The notes under the pieces were generated by a model that worked only from the letters and a program-made list of their open reading frames with translations, did not search any database and was not told the DNA's origin. 64,000 nt of DNA from 21-14-0-10-47-8 sp966211795 (GTDB lineage Bacteria; Bdellovibrionota; Bdellovibrionia; Bdellovibrionales; Bdellovibrionaceae), in contig CBIHNW010000001.1 of assembly GCA_966211795.1 (NCBI GenBank), forward strand, positions 310,001 to 374,000, read 5' to 3'. A program made the translations under genes and the position numbers. Of the stretch, positions 17,556-25,890 are shown one piece after another. How positions within the stretch are numbered: position 1 is the first letter of the stretch; each line of letters opens with the position of its first letter.

Positions 17556-18929
17556 ATGGGACAGAATCACGGGTCTAAGAGACTCGCACCTCAGCTTCTT
17601 TTTGTTCTTTTGCTTTCGGCCTGCGGGGGTGGTGGTGGCATTGACAGTTTGATCACGCCGTCCTCTTCGACAACGACCACAACTTCGACCACGACGACGA
17701 CAACGACTTCTTCGACGGTGACTACAACCACGACGACGACCACATTGCCTGCTTGGACGGGAACGGCCGGAAGTATTTCTGGAGCCACCTGGCATGCGCC
17801 TGCTGTTGATCCGGATGCAAGCCACGCTTTTGCCTATGGTGGAATCAATTATGCGCCGAATGGAGATCTTTATTTGTTTTATAATAAGGTCAATGGTGGC
17901 ACCAATGAGCTTGACGGCGTCATTCGTCGCAACGGCGTAACGACTTGGACTTCGGCCGCTATCACCGCTAACGGAAATCGCACCGCGAATGTTTATTTCA
18001 CTGGCGCCGGTGTTCCCTACGTTGCCGTCGAAGGTGGTTTCTGGAGCTACATTTACACAAGCTCTGATTACAACACGGCAAATGTGCACTGGACCGAGTA
18101 TGCGGGCTTTGCTGACTTTGACGGAAGTGGTAAGGCACCCAACGACAATGCCTTTATCACGATGACGGGTACTGACTTCAATTTGTACTACACTTATGGG
18201 TATTACAATTCTGTCTTCGGGAATAATTCCTACGGCATTGATTATGCCATGCAATCGAGCGGGACGTGGAACATCGCTTCGGGGGGATGGCCTGGAAATT
18301 CCATTGGACCTGCAGTTCCATATGTTTCCGTGAATCATGGAATGACCGGAGCTTTCCAGGATAATACGGGAAAAGTTTTGGTGCTGTCTTCGCAAGCGTT
18401 TCGAAGCACGGATTCGGGCCAAAATTTTACCCAAATTAAAAACACCGATACAGACCAAAACAATCTTCAAGGAGTGGTGGCGGCCGCGCAAAATGCGACC
18501 GATAACAGTATCATTATCGCCAATCTTTACAGTCCTTCGTATGCCAACTCTGCCTTGCGAATCTGGGGTACGCGAGATTACGGATCCAGTTTTTCTTCTC
18601 TGCTAGACGTTCCCGTTGGCAACCAGGTTTTCCACGCCGCCGTGGCGACAAACCAAAATTTGATCGTGGTGGCGATTGCCACCGGAACTTCCGCAATGGA
18701 TGGCTCAGCGTTGGACACCGGAATTTCGATCCTGACCAGTTACGACGGTGGAACGACCTGGTCTGCACTCACGCCACTGGTGGATGCGACATCGGGTGGA
18801 GCGAATCCGAATTACACACTAGGATCGCTGAAATTAACTGCGAATCCTAACACGGGCGCTATCGTGCTCATGTACTCTTTGGTGAATGGTGCCACTCGGC
18901 AGGGTGTTTACCTGAAAGAGTTTTATTAA
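17556..18929 (+). CDS. Surface lipoprotein with poly-Thr linker, exo-sialidase/BNR-like beta-propeller
   Basis: 457 residues. The signal peptide ends in the lipobox LLSAC (Cys about residue 23) followed by Gly-rich sequence. Residues about 36-65 are almost all Thr and Ser, a flexible stalk. The rest reads like a beta-propeller with Asp/Ser-box-like turns (SSDYNTANVHW, STDSGQNFTQI, TRDYGSSFSSL and TSYDGGTTWSAL), as in BNR/sialidase-type folds. A glycan-binding or hydrolysing role is possible, but I do not see a defined catalytic set. It faces the galactokinase-like gene tail to tail, with a 4-base overlap of the two ends. Confidence 0.7.
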   Translation: MGQNHGSKRLAPQLLFVLLLSACGGGGGIDSLITPSSSTTTTTSTTTTTTTSSTVTTTTTTTTLPAWTGTAGSISGATWHAPAVDPDASHAFAYGGINYAPNGDLYLFYNKVNGGTNELDGVIRRNGVTTWTSAAITANGNRTANVYFTGAGVPYVAVEGGFWSYIYTSSDYNTANVHWTEYAGFADFDGSGKAPNDNAFITMTGTDFNLYYTYGYYNSVFGNNSYGIDYAMQSSGTWNIASGGWPGNSIGPAVPYVSVNHGMTGAFQDNTGKVLVLSSQAFRSTDSGQNFTQIKNTDTDQNNLQGVVAAAQNATDNSIIIANLYSPSYANSALRIWGTRDYGSSFSSLLDVPVGNQVFHAAVATNQNLIVVAIATGTSAMDGSALDTGISILTSYDGGTTWSALTPLVDATSGGANPNYTLGSLKLTANPNTGAIVLMYSLVNGATRQGVYLKEFY

Positions 18930-20104
18930 TGCGAATCCTGCGCGCTGATCGGGGCGATGATTTGGGGCTTGTAATGGCCGCCGTTGGCTGGGTGGTTCAG
19001 GTACTGAGGTAAGATCGCCTGGGCAATTTTGGTTCCTTGTCCTTTTTTTGCCAGGAATACGACGGCGCCTCCGAAGCCTCCTCCGGTTAATTGGGCACCG
19101 TACACTCCGGGTTGATGTTGAAGGATATCGACCAGGGCGTCGATTGGTGGTTCGGAAATATTGTAATCATTTTTTTGCGACTGGTGGGATTCATTCATGA
19201 TGTGTCCCATCTCGTTTAAATTTCCTGCGCTCGCGCTTTGCATGAAGCGGCGAACCCGGTCATTTTCACTGATCACGTGGTGGGCTCGTTTGTAATTTTC
19301 TGGTTCCAATTCACTTTGATGGGATTCCAATTCGCTCAATGAAATCGTGCTGAGATTTGGAATTTTCAAACGCTCGCAGACGCCTTCGCATTCGCTGCGA
19401 CGGGTGGCATAGTTTCGCGTGCCGTCCGTGTCTTTCAGACTGTGGGTCAGTCCCGAATGTACGATCACAAATTCGGCGTCGGCCGGCATTTGGACTTTCT
19501 TGTACTGCATCGTTGCGAAATCAATGAAGAGTGCTGAATTCACGTCTTGATCCAAAAGCGAAATCGTCATTTGATCCAGAAGACCTGTTTTGGCTCCGAC
19601 AAAGTGCTCGACCCTTTGGCCCATCTTCGCGATTTGCAAATCATCGATGGGAAGGACGAAGGTTTGTCGCAAAGCTTTGAAAACAGCCGTCACCAGCGCA
19701 GCACTTGACGAAATTCCTGCGCCCAACGGGATGTCCGAAGAAATTTCGATTTGCGCACCCTTGAGGGCGTAGCCGTCTTCCTTCAAGACGGCGGTGATTC
19801 CGCGGATGTAATCGCCCCAGTCACCGGAGACCTGCTCGGAACCAAGACGGTAGCTGATTTTCTTGCCCTGGCTCGAGACTTCGATCAGACCGTTTTCGCC
19901 TTCAAAGACCACGACCGTTGTTTTCACCGGCAGGAGCGCCGCCAAAGTCCAACCCAAGTTGTAATCGGTGTGGCTGCCACTGATGGCGACACGGGCATGA
20001 CCGACGCCGAGCTTTGCTTGGTAAACTTGCCTGCAGGACAGGGAATGGGCGGAAAGCGAGGTCAAAAGAATCAAAGTCGGCATTGCCAATCGAGACATCT
20101 TCAT
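18926..20104 (-). CDS. Galactokinase-like GHMP kinase with an N-terminal export signal
   Basis: About 392 residues. All three GHMP motifs are visible: GSHTDYN (residues 43-49; GEHTDYN in ordinary galactokinases), PLGAGISSSAALV near residue 120 and LTGGGFGGAVV near residue 355. It should phosphorylate a sugar at C1. Two things are odd. The protein starts with a signal-peptide-like segment (KMSRLAMPTLILLTSLSAHSLS) before the kinase fold, and the Glu of the sugar-binding motif is Ser, which suggests a changed substrate. I choose the start at 20104 because its ATG overlaps the stop codon of the pyrophosphorylase-like gene (ATGA); a 16-residue upstream extension is open. Export of an ATP-using enzyme is unexpected. 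Confidence 0.75.
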   Translation of the reverse strand: MKMSRLAMPTLILLTSLSAHSLSCRQVYQAKLGVGHARVAISGSHTDYNLGWTLAALLPVKTTVVVFEGENGLIEVSSQGKKISYRLGSEQVSGDWGDYIRGITAVLKEDGYALKGAQIEISSDIPLGAGISSSAALVTAVFKALRQTFVLPIDDLQIAKMGQRVEHFVGAKTGLLDQMTISLLDQDVNSALFIDFATMQYKKVQMPADAEFVIVHSGLTHSLKDTDGTRNYATRRSECEGVCERLKIPNLSTISLSELESHQSELEPENYKRAHHVISENDRVRRFMQSASAGNLNEMGHIMNESHQSQKNDYNISEPPIDALVDILQHQPGVYGAQLTGGGFGGAVVFLAKKGQGTKIAQAILPQYLNHPANGGHYKPQIIAPISAQDSH

Positions 20105-22047
20105 AACGTAGGGCCTTTCATTTTTCGAATGAGGACTTTTTCTTTGCTCCACTGAATATGGACGTTTTCTAAAACGGTTCGTCCATCGGTGTCTTTCGGT
20201 AAGCGGGCTGACAGATCGCTCAGGTCGACCTGTTGTCCCGTTTCATTGGTGATCTGGACGTGACCCCTGAGCACCATATTTCGCGCCAGGACCGGGCCGC
20301 TGACCTGCAAATCCTGCAATTCGCGCACGCTTGTTTTTTCAAAACTGGAAAGAACGTTCTGCACGTCCTGATAATAGGCGTCGTTCGTGGCCGGATCTTT
20401 TAAGAGGAAAGCGGGTAGATGTTCGCCGCCCAGATGGCGAAGTTTGTAATTGCCCGGATTGATGGCGAAGCGATCGGAATGAAATTGCATAAAGTAATCA
20501 AATGCGGATTTGATGGGCGAAAAGAAATCGGTTCTGCGGTCTGCATCGATATTCACGACGTAAACCAGTGGCTCGCCGAATTTTTTTCGAAAGACACGGT
20601 CGAGATTCATGATCGAAGTGCCCATCGTGCCCTCGAGCTGGAGATATTTTCGGGTGACGCCATCGGTATCTTTTTGTTCTTTCCAATTTTGAACAACGTC
20701 AGGAAAAATCGCCTGCAAAAGCTCGGCTTCGGAAAGTTTTTTTAATTTTTCTCCGAGAACTTGATGATTGAACAAAGTGAGATTGGTGCTCACGAGACCA
20801 TCCGTTTTTTCAAAGACATCCAATTGTCCGGCCGCTTTCGCAACTGCGGTTTCAACCACATTCAAAAAAAGTTCGCCGGTTTCAGTGTCTTTGACGAGAG
20901 TGAGAAGTCCGCCCTTATGATCGATTGATGTCTTGGTTGTGGAAACAAGCACGATGGGAATTTTATTTTTAACCGTCCAATCCACGATGACCGGATCAGG
21001 AAGGCTGTTGAGATCTTCTCCGTTGGAGATGGCCGTGACTCGATTGTGGGCTTCCTTCGAAGCTTGTGGACCCGCGTGCGCCACCGTCAAAAGAGTATCG
21101 ACCGCAAACAATCCGTGACCGGCTGGCGCTAAACGATTGAGCGAGACCTGACCCGCCTCATTGATGGTTGGAACTTGACCTTGAAAAAAGCTGCCGGCTC
21201 TTTCAACGTTAGTGGTCGTTTCAAAAAGTTGGGCGTAAGTGAGATGGGGATCAATCAAGGATGGCTTGTGCCAAATTTGATTGAGCCGGTTCTGAGTTTC
21301 GGGGCCAACAATATCCTGAATGACGAGCTTCGAATAGAATCCTGATTTTGCGATGTGCAATGCTTGCAACAGTTGAAGCTCTGCAATCGTGATTTCAACT
21401 TGGGTGCCGGGCTTTCGTGGATGTTCAATTTTGACGAGCAAATCGGTCCCTTTGGCGCCAAGCTTGGGGTCGTTTCGATTTATGCCGAGCAAAGCCGGCA
21501 TTTCGGGACGAGAAGCAAAATATTTCTGTCTGGCCATCGACGAGCCTGTACCAGCTTGAAGTTTTCGCAGAACTAAGACCGTCGAACGGGCGGAACTTCC
21601 ATCAAAACCTTTTTCGATGTCAGAGTAATTCACAGACATGAACTTTTGATTGATGGCTTGGGGCGTGGCTGAAGCGCCGACCGGAAATGCAATCAATCGA
21701 CCATCAGTAGCTGGATAAAGTTTCAGGAACTCATTGAGACCGCTTGTTCTGTTCTTTTCGAAAAGCGCCAAAAAATAGGTGAAATTTATTTCGTCGAGCT
21801 GAAGGATTTGTTGCGCTTTCGTTCTAGCAATTGCTTGGCCGGGGCCTGGATGAAGCGACTGTTCCAGCAGTTGCTGGATGAGAAAGGCTTGGTCGCTATT
21901 GGTGTGCGAAGGCCGATACAGGCCTTCGCAAGTGGTTCCGGCCAGAGCCCGGACCGGTGCAAAACCTGGCAAAAGCAGCGTGCAGAGACCAGAAAGTTGA
22001 ATGATGACGACGATCTTTGAAATTCTCACCACCCGGGCAAAGCGCAA
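20101..22047 (-). CDS. Exported UDPGP-family nucleotidyltransferase (UDP-sugar pyrophosphorylase-like)
   Basis: 648 residues with a textbook Sec signal peptide (basic start, hydrophobic run from about residue 11, cleavage at ALA-G near residue 36). Several motifs fit the UDPGP family: LRKLQAGTGSSM (about 160-171, nucleotide loop) with GAKGTDLLVKI (197-207), PAGHGLF (308-314), VSTNLTLFN (419-427), LEGTMGTSI (471-479) and RRTDFFSPIKS (504-514, the family's PVK segment). The enzyme would make a UDP-sugar from sugar-1-phosphate and UTP, a natural partner for the coupled galactokinase-like gene. No close subfamily recognised. The start is uncertain: TTG at 22047, or GTG at 22032 or 22029, none with a good ribosome binding site. 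Confidence 0.65.
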   Translation of the reverse strand: MRFARVVRISKIVVIIQLSGLCTLLLPGFAPVRALAGTTCEGLYRPSHTNSDQAFLIQQLLEQSLHPGPGQAIARTKAQQILQLDEINFTYFLALFEKNRTSGLNEFLKLYPATDGRLIAFPVGASATPQAINQKFMSVNYSDIEKGFDGSSARSTVLVLRKLQAGTGSSMARQKYFASRPEMPALLGINRNDPKLGAKGTDLLVKIEHPRKPGTQVEITIAELQLLQALHIAKSGFYSKLVIQDIVGPETQNRLNQIWHKPSLIDPHLTYAQLFETTTNVERAGSFFQGQVPTINEAGQVSLNRLAPAGHGLFAVDTLLTVAHAGPQASKEAHNRVTAISNGEDLNSLPDPVIVDWTVKNKIPIVLVSTTKTSIDHKGGLLTLVKDTETGELFLNVVETAVAKAAGQLDVFEKTDGLVSTNLTLFNHQVLGEKLKKLSEAELLQAIFPDVVQNWKEQKDTDGVTRKYLQLEGTMGTSIMNLDRVFRKKFGEPLVYVVNIDADRRTDFFSPIKSAFDYFMQFHSDRFAINPGNYKLRHLGGEHLPAFLLKDPATNDAYYQDVQNVLSSFEKTSVRELQDLQVSGPVLARNMVLRGHVQITNETGQQVDLSDLSARLPKDTDGRTVLENVHIQWSKEKVLIRKMKGPTL

Positions 22048-22147
22048 ATACAGTGCCGGCCCAGAACGCAGAAATGTGAGATCATTGATAAAAAATCAGA
22101 CGCCGGCGCCTATTTTGCGGCACCCATGTAGATGCCTTCGATCCCTT

Positions 22148-22164
22148 TGTCTAAAGTTTAGACA
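22148..22164. promoter_or_regulatory. Perfect 17-bp palindrome, candidate operator
   Basis: TGTCTAAA-G-TTTAGACA is a perfect palindrome about 100 bp upstream of the exported sugar-enzyme operon. It has no T-run, and its symmetry and length fit a dimeric repressor or activator site. Confidence 0.5.
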
Positions 22165-22203
22165 GGCAGAAAGACGCCTTGGCATTCGCGTTGGATCCCG
22201 AAG

Positions 22204-22228
22204 CGGAACGGCAGCGGAATCCGTTCCG
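22204..22228 (-). terminator. Hairpin downstream of the GNAT gene
   Basis: CGGAACGG (22204-22211) pairs with CCGTTCCG (22221-22228). It lies 17 bp past the stop of the acetyltransferase gene. No T-run follows, so termination efficiency is uncertain. Confidence 0.45.
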
Positions 22229-22244
22229 GTCGCTCAGGAAAAAA

Positions 22245-22838
22245 TTAAAGACTGAATAATTTTTTGATTTTCCGATTCGGCCGTTTGTATCCAGATCGGA
22301 AATCTAAAATATCATTTTTAATTTTCGATGGATAATAAGTTAAATGCACCATCGAACCGAAAGCATCCGACAATTCAAAGCTGGTGATTTTAAATCCCTG
22401 CTTGAGCTTGGCGATCAGGATGTCGTTGTTGGTCATGATGTGTCGGCTATAGATTTTGGCGAAGCCTTGTTTCGTCGCTCGATTGAGCATTTCTCTCATC
22501 AAGCAGGTGTACAGACCTTTTTGACGATGATTTTCAAAAATAGCCGAGTTGCACATGTAAAAAACTGTGGGCGTTTCTTGAATGCCCCAGGACCAGCCGA
22601 TGAATTTGTTTTTATGATAAAGAGCCAAGTTGATCTGAAAGTGTTGCTTCGAATTAAAAATTTCTCTTAGCGTTTGAAGCTGCTTTTGCTCTTTTTTTGA
22701 ATAGACCAATTTGGCATCGTAAAACAGGGACATGTCGTTAAAAAATTTTCGACCTGGCTTTTGCCAAAGCTTGCGAAATTCCTCGGTCGGAACTTCTTTG
22801 ATGGAATAGTCCTTCGGTAATTTGTATTTCAATGCCAT
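22245..22838 (-). CDS. GNAT-family acyltransferase-like protein
   Basis: About 197 residues. The central part has features of the acetyl-CoA-binding GNAT fold: a strand with YMCNSAIFENHRQKGLYTCLMREML, where QKGLY replaces the usual Q/R-x-x-G-x-G/A pyrophosphate loop, then a helix and a strand with KIYSRHIMTNN. The C-terminus is strongly basic. The substrate is unknown. I place the start at the ATG at 22838; the open frame extends five codons further to a TTG. No clear ribosome binding site. It stands alone, upstream of and in the same direction as the exported sugar-enzyme pair, with about 200 bp between. Confidence 0.6.
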   Translation of the reverse strand: MALKYKLPKDYSIKEVPTEEFRKLWQKPGRKFFNDMSLFYDAKLVYSKKEQKQLQTLREIFNSKQHFQINLALYHKNKFIGWSWGIQETPTVFYMCNSAIFENHRQKGLYTCLMREMLNRATKQGFAKIYSRHIMTNNDILIAKLKQGFKITSFELSDAFGSMVHLTYYPSKIKNDILDFRSGYKRPNRKIKKLFSL

Positions 22839-22958
22839 GAGCAATGCTAGCAAAGCGCGAAAGCAGCTTCAACTCAATTGCAGGACGTTAGCGGCAGTTT
22901 GGGCTTCACAATTGCAAATGCCTTATTCGCAATTTTAAAAACTACTGTGGAGCAATAC

Positions 22959-23408
22959 ATGAAACATGTCCTAACTATTCTTACTCTATTGTCTATAACT
23001 TCATCGGCATTTGCGATGCACGCGTATGGCGAAGACAGCTGCACGGCCGCGATGATCAATAATACGAGCTTGGAAATTGTCCTTGCGAATGGTCAGCCCG
23101 CCAGCCCACATAAGATTTTAAACAGAGAAAGCGATGCTTTCGTTGGAGTTGAATTCAAGGATGCACCGCTTGGCGGAGATGAGAAGGACGGCGCCTTGGT
23201 CTTGCAGCAGCTGTCAGAAGCGAATGTCGTTTCCCGAAAGACCAGTGATGGTTGCTTTGAAGGCTACGAAAGAACATCAACCCGACAGGCTCGTGTTGAA
23301 TCAGTTACTGCAGAATTGGCAAAAACCTATGAGCTGAAAAAAGGAATGACTTTAAACTTTGTTTGTTACACTTCATTCAGCGCGCCCACTGGTCAAAGCT
23401 GCCACTAA
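22959..23408 (+). CDS. Small secreted protein, unknown function
   Basis: 149 residues with a Sec signal peptide (MKHVLTILTLLSITSSAFAM, cleavage after AFA). The mature protein has four cysteines (DSCTAA, DGCFEG, FVCYTS and QSCH), so two disulfides are possible. Start chosen at 22959, where GGAG precedes the ATG and the signal peptide begins at once; an upstream open stretch lacks both. No domain recognised. It ends 5 bp before the end of the convergent cysteine-repeat gene. Confidence 0.65.
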   Translation: MKHVLTILTLLSITSSAFAMHAYGEDSCTAAMINNTSLEIVLANGQPASPHKILNRESDAFVGVEFKDAPLGGDEKDGALVLQQLSEANVVSRKTSDGCFEGYERTSTRQARVESVTAELAKTYELKKGMTLNFVCYTSFSAPTGQSCH

Positions 23409-23413
23409 GCCGA

Positions 23414-25774
23414 TCAAGGGAGCGTGCAATGGCCACCGGTCTGCACGGTGATCATATTTCCATAGTCATCGAATAGGCCGGTAAAGCCGTACTCGGGGAT
23501 GTAGGTTGTTCGCTTCATTTGATCAAAGTCCGACAGACAGGTGCAAGAATTCAGCGCGATCATATTATCGCTCGCACCTTGAACGTAATCCTGATAACAG
23601 GCCCACACAGGTGGCGGCGCCGAGGCCGAGCAAGTCCAAATGCAGCACTCGTCATCATAATTGCTGGTGCTGCAGCCGGCGATCGTGCGTCCGATTTTGC
23701 CAGATTGCTTTGGAGCGTAACAGCCAAGGCCACCGTATTGTGACCAGCCTGCCGGACAGCCGCCGACGCTGCTTGGATTGATGGGATAAGTTCCCGTCGG
23801 ACAAGCCACTTCGTAAGATCTCCATCCCCAAGATCCGCCAATATCGCAGTGCTGACCCGTGGAGATTATTTTCGCGGGCGTATTCATCACGCACTGAGCT
23901 CCATTCCAGGTGTATCCAGCATTGCAAGTGTAGGTGCAGGCGCCGTAACCGGAACCGGTGGCATTGCACACGCGAGTTCCCGAACCATTGGCCGTCGCAC
24001 ATCCCGAACTGTCCGAGTTATTCGGCGTACATGCTTTGGTCACGCAGCTGGTACCGTTAAAATACTGGGTGGATGCGCACTGATCGCAGGTCGGATAATT
24101 GGTGGTGCCGTTTGCGCAAACTTTGGCGACGCAGGTTTGGGTCGCTGAATTGTAATCCGCGTTTGCTCCGCAACTGCAGTCACCATAATTGTCGGCGGTG
24201 CAGTTCACTTGCGAATATGTTTTACCGTTGCATTGCACGCTGCAGGTTCGAAAGACCGAACCAGTCGCGCCGCCAGGACAAGCTCGAATGATTTGTTTGG
24301 TTCCTGGGTTGATGGAGGCGGTGCAATCATTGACGGGACAACCCGAATTGTCCTGATTGGTGGCCGTGCGCACCCAGGACGTCCCTTGGCAGGTCACCGA
24401 ATAATTTTGTGTCGCCAACATGCGGTCTTGAAATGGTGACGGACAGGCGAGCATGCTAATGCTCGCGGGCTTCGTGCTGGTATCGCAAACTTGAGAGCAC
24501 GATGAGGTGTCTAACGTTGTGGCCGTGCTTTGGTAAGCACCGGTCGCAGTGTTGCACTGAACGCTGTAATTCTGATAAGCCGTGCCTTGATTGAAAGGCG
24601 CTGGGCACGTCACCGCAACCCGAGAAGCGGGCGCGGTTCCAGCGCAGGCCTTCGGACATGAGCTGTAATCAATCGGTCCCGACACAGTTTTCTGATACTG
24701 ACCCGTCACACTATTGCAGGTGTATGTGTAAGCCTGCTTTGCCAATATCTGTGTTGCGTTCGGTGCAGGACATGCGGAACTGTCGACACCAGCAGCGGGT
24801 GCGGTTCCGGTGCAGGCTTTCGGGCATTGGCTGTCATCTCTGGAAGCCAGTGATTGCACCCACGTCGTTCCCGAACAACTGACAGTATACGTTTGCACTG
24901 CTTTCACCGTGCTTTGATAAGGCGACGCGCAGGCGACCGTCGAAGATGCCGCCGGACGGGTGTTTGGATCACAAGTCGGGCTCGCGCAGTTTGAGGTGTT
25001 GAGATCCGAAGGCGTGCGCATCCATGTTCCATTGGCCTGGCATGAGACCGTATAATTTTGCACCGCTTTGATTTCGCTGCTGCTCGGACATTTCACGGTC
25101 TCTGAGCTTGTGGGGCGAGTCGTCGGGCTGCAGGTCTGCGGACAGGCCGCATAGTTAATGGCTCCAGTGGCTTGTGATTCCCATTTGCCAATCACGCTGC
25201 AAGTGACGTTATAGTTTTGAATCCCGCTCAAAAGATTTTGGTAAGGCGACGCGCAGGCCGCCACCGTGGTCAAAGGCGGTTTGATCGACGGATCGCAAGA
25301 CTTGGGACAAAGTGTGTAATCCACCGCACCCATGGTGGTTCTCGTCCACTCGCCATCCATTCGGCATTGAACGCTGTAAGTTTGGATTGCGGACATGAGG
25401 CTGGCATTCGGCGCAGGACAGCTCATGGTTTCTTGATTGGAAGGTCGCTTGCTCGCATCACAGATGCCTGGGCACAAGCTGTAATCAACAGCATCTCGCT
25501 GGGTCCGAGTCCATTGACCCGAGCTATTGCAAATCACGTCAAACCACTGAACCGCGCTGGCGACATTCGAATTGAGACAGAACACTTGATCCGCATCGGG
25601 GGGGCGCTGAGCAGGATCACAGAAAGGATTGGCATTCGCAGCGGCCGCTTCGGAAGAGAGATCTTGTTCAGCCGTGGTAAATTGAACTTGGCCGCAGTTT
25701 TGAAAACTGAGCAAGATGCAAAGGGACAGCGCCATTAATCCAATAAAACCCTTAGCAAACGTGAATGATTTCAT
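23414..25774 (-). CDS. Large secreted cysteine-repeat protein
   Basis: 786 residues. The N-terminal signal ends in a hydrophobic run and SFQNCGQVQF, a motif I associate with Bdellovibrio exported proteins; the Cys may be lipidated. Residues about 52-470 hold eight repeats of about 52 residues, each with four cysteines in the pattern C(D/T)P..RP ... (A/S)CPxP ... VQ.Y.V.C ... G.W.R ... D.S.CP, followed by a degenerate ninth. The C-terminal 270 residues are also rich in Cys, Gly and Asn and include EGF-like spacing (CVTKACTPNN and CNAGYTWNGAQCV). It is likely an elongated disulfide-stabilised surface protein. The start has AGAAGGGA upstream. Confidence 0.8.
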   Translation of the reverse strand: MKSFTFAKGFIGLMALSLCILLSFQNCGQVQFTTAEQDLSSEAAAANANPFCDPAQRPPDADQVFCLNSNVASAVQWFDVICNSSGQWTRTQRDAVDYSLCPGICDASKRPSNQETMSCPAPNASLMSAIQTYSVQCRMDGEWTRTTMGAVDYTLCPKSCDPSIKPPLTTVAACASPYQNLLSGIQNYNVTCSVIGKWESQATGAINYAACPQTCSPTTRPTSSETVKCPSSSEIKAVQNYTVSCQANGTWMRTPSDLNTSNCASPTCDPNTRPAASSTVACASPYQSTVKAVQTYTVSCSGTTWVQSLASRDDSQCPKACTGTAPAAGVDSSACPAPNATQILAKQAYTYTCNSVTGQYQKTVSGPIDYSSCPKACAGTAPASRVAVTCPAPFNQGTAYQNYSVQCNTATGAYQSTATTLDTSSCSQVCDTSTKPASISMLACPSPFQDRMLATQNYSVTCQGTSWVRTATNQDNSGCPVNDCTASINPGTKQIIRACPGGATGSVFRTCSVQCNGKTYSQVNCTADNYGDCSCGANADYNSATQTCVAKVCANGTTNYPTCDQCASTQYFNGTSCVTKACTPNNSDSSGCATANGSGTRVCNATGSGYGACTYTCNAGYTWNGAQCVMNTPAKIISTGQHCDIGGSWGWRSYEVACPTGTYPINPSSVGGCPAGWSQYGGLGCYAPKQSGKIGRTIAGCSTSNYDDECCIWTCSASAPPPVWACYQDYVQGASDNMIALNSCTCLSDFDQMKRTTYIPEYGFTGLFDDYGNMITVQTGGHCTLP

Positions 25775-25890
25775 GGTTCCCTTCTCATTCTAGACCATCG
25801 GATGGAATTCCGTGGTCCTTGAGCGAGTTCGGGCTTTCATCAAAACTCAAGGAATGAAGTTGAGAGCAGAAACGGTTTCAGTTTACGAAG

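Noticed and set aside
17481..18491. 336-codon minus-strand frame across the poly-Thr lipoprotein
   Set aside because: The 17556 gene has the signal peptide, lipobox and domain pattern. The minus frame is Arg/Ile-rich and arises from the repetitive codons.
25217..25738. 173-codon plus-strand frame opposite the cysteine-repeat gene
   Set aside because: Antisense shadow of the repeats.
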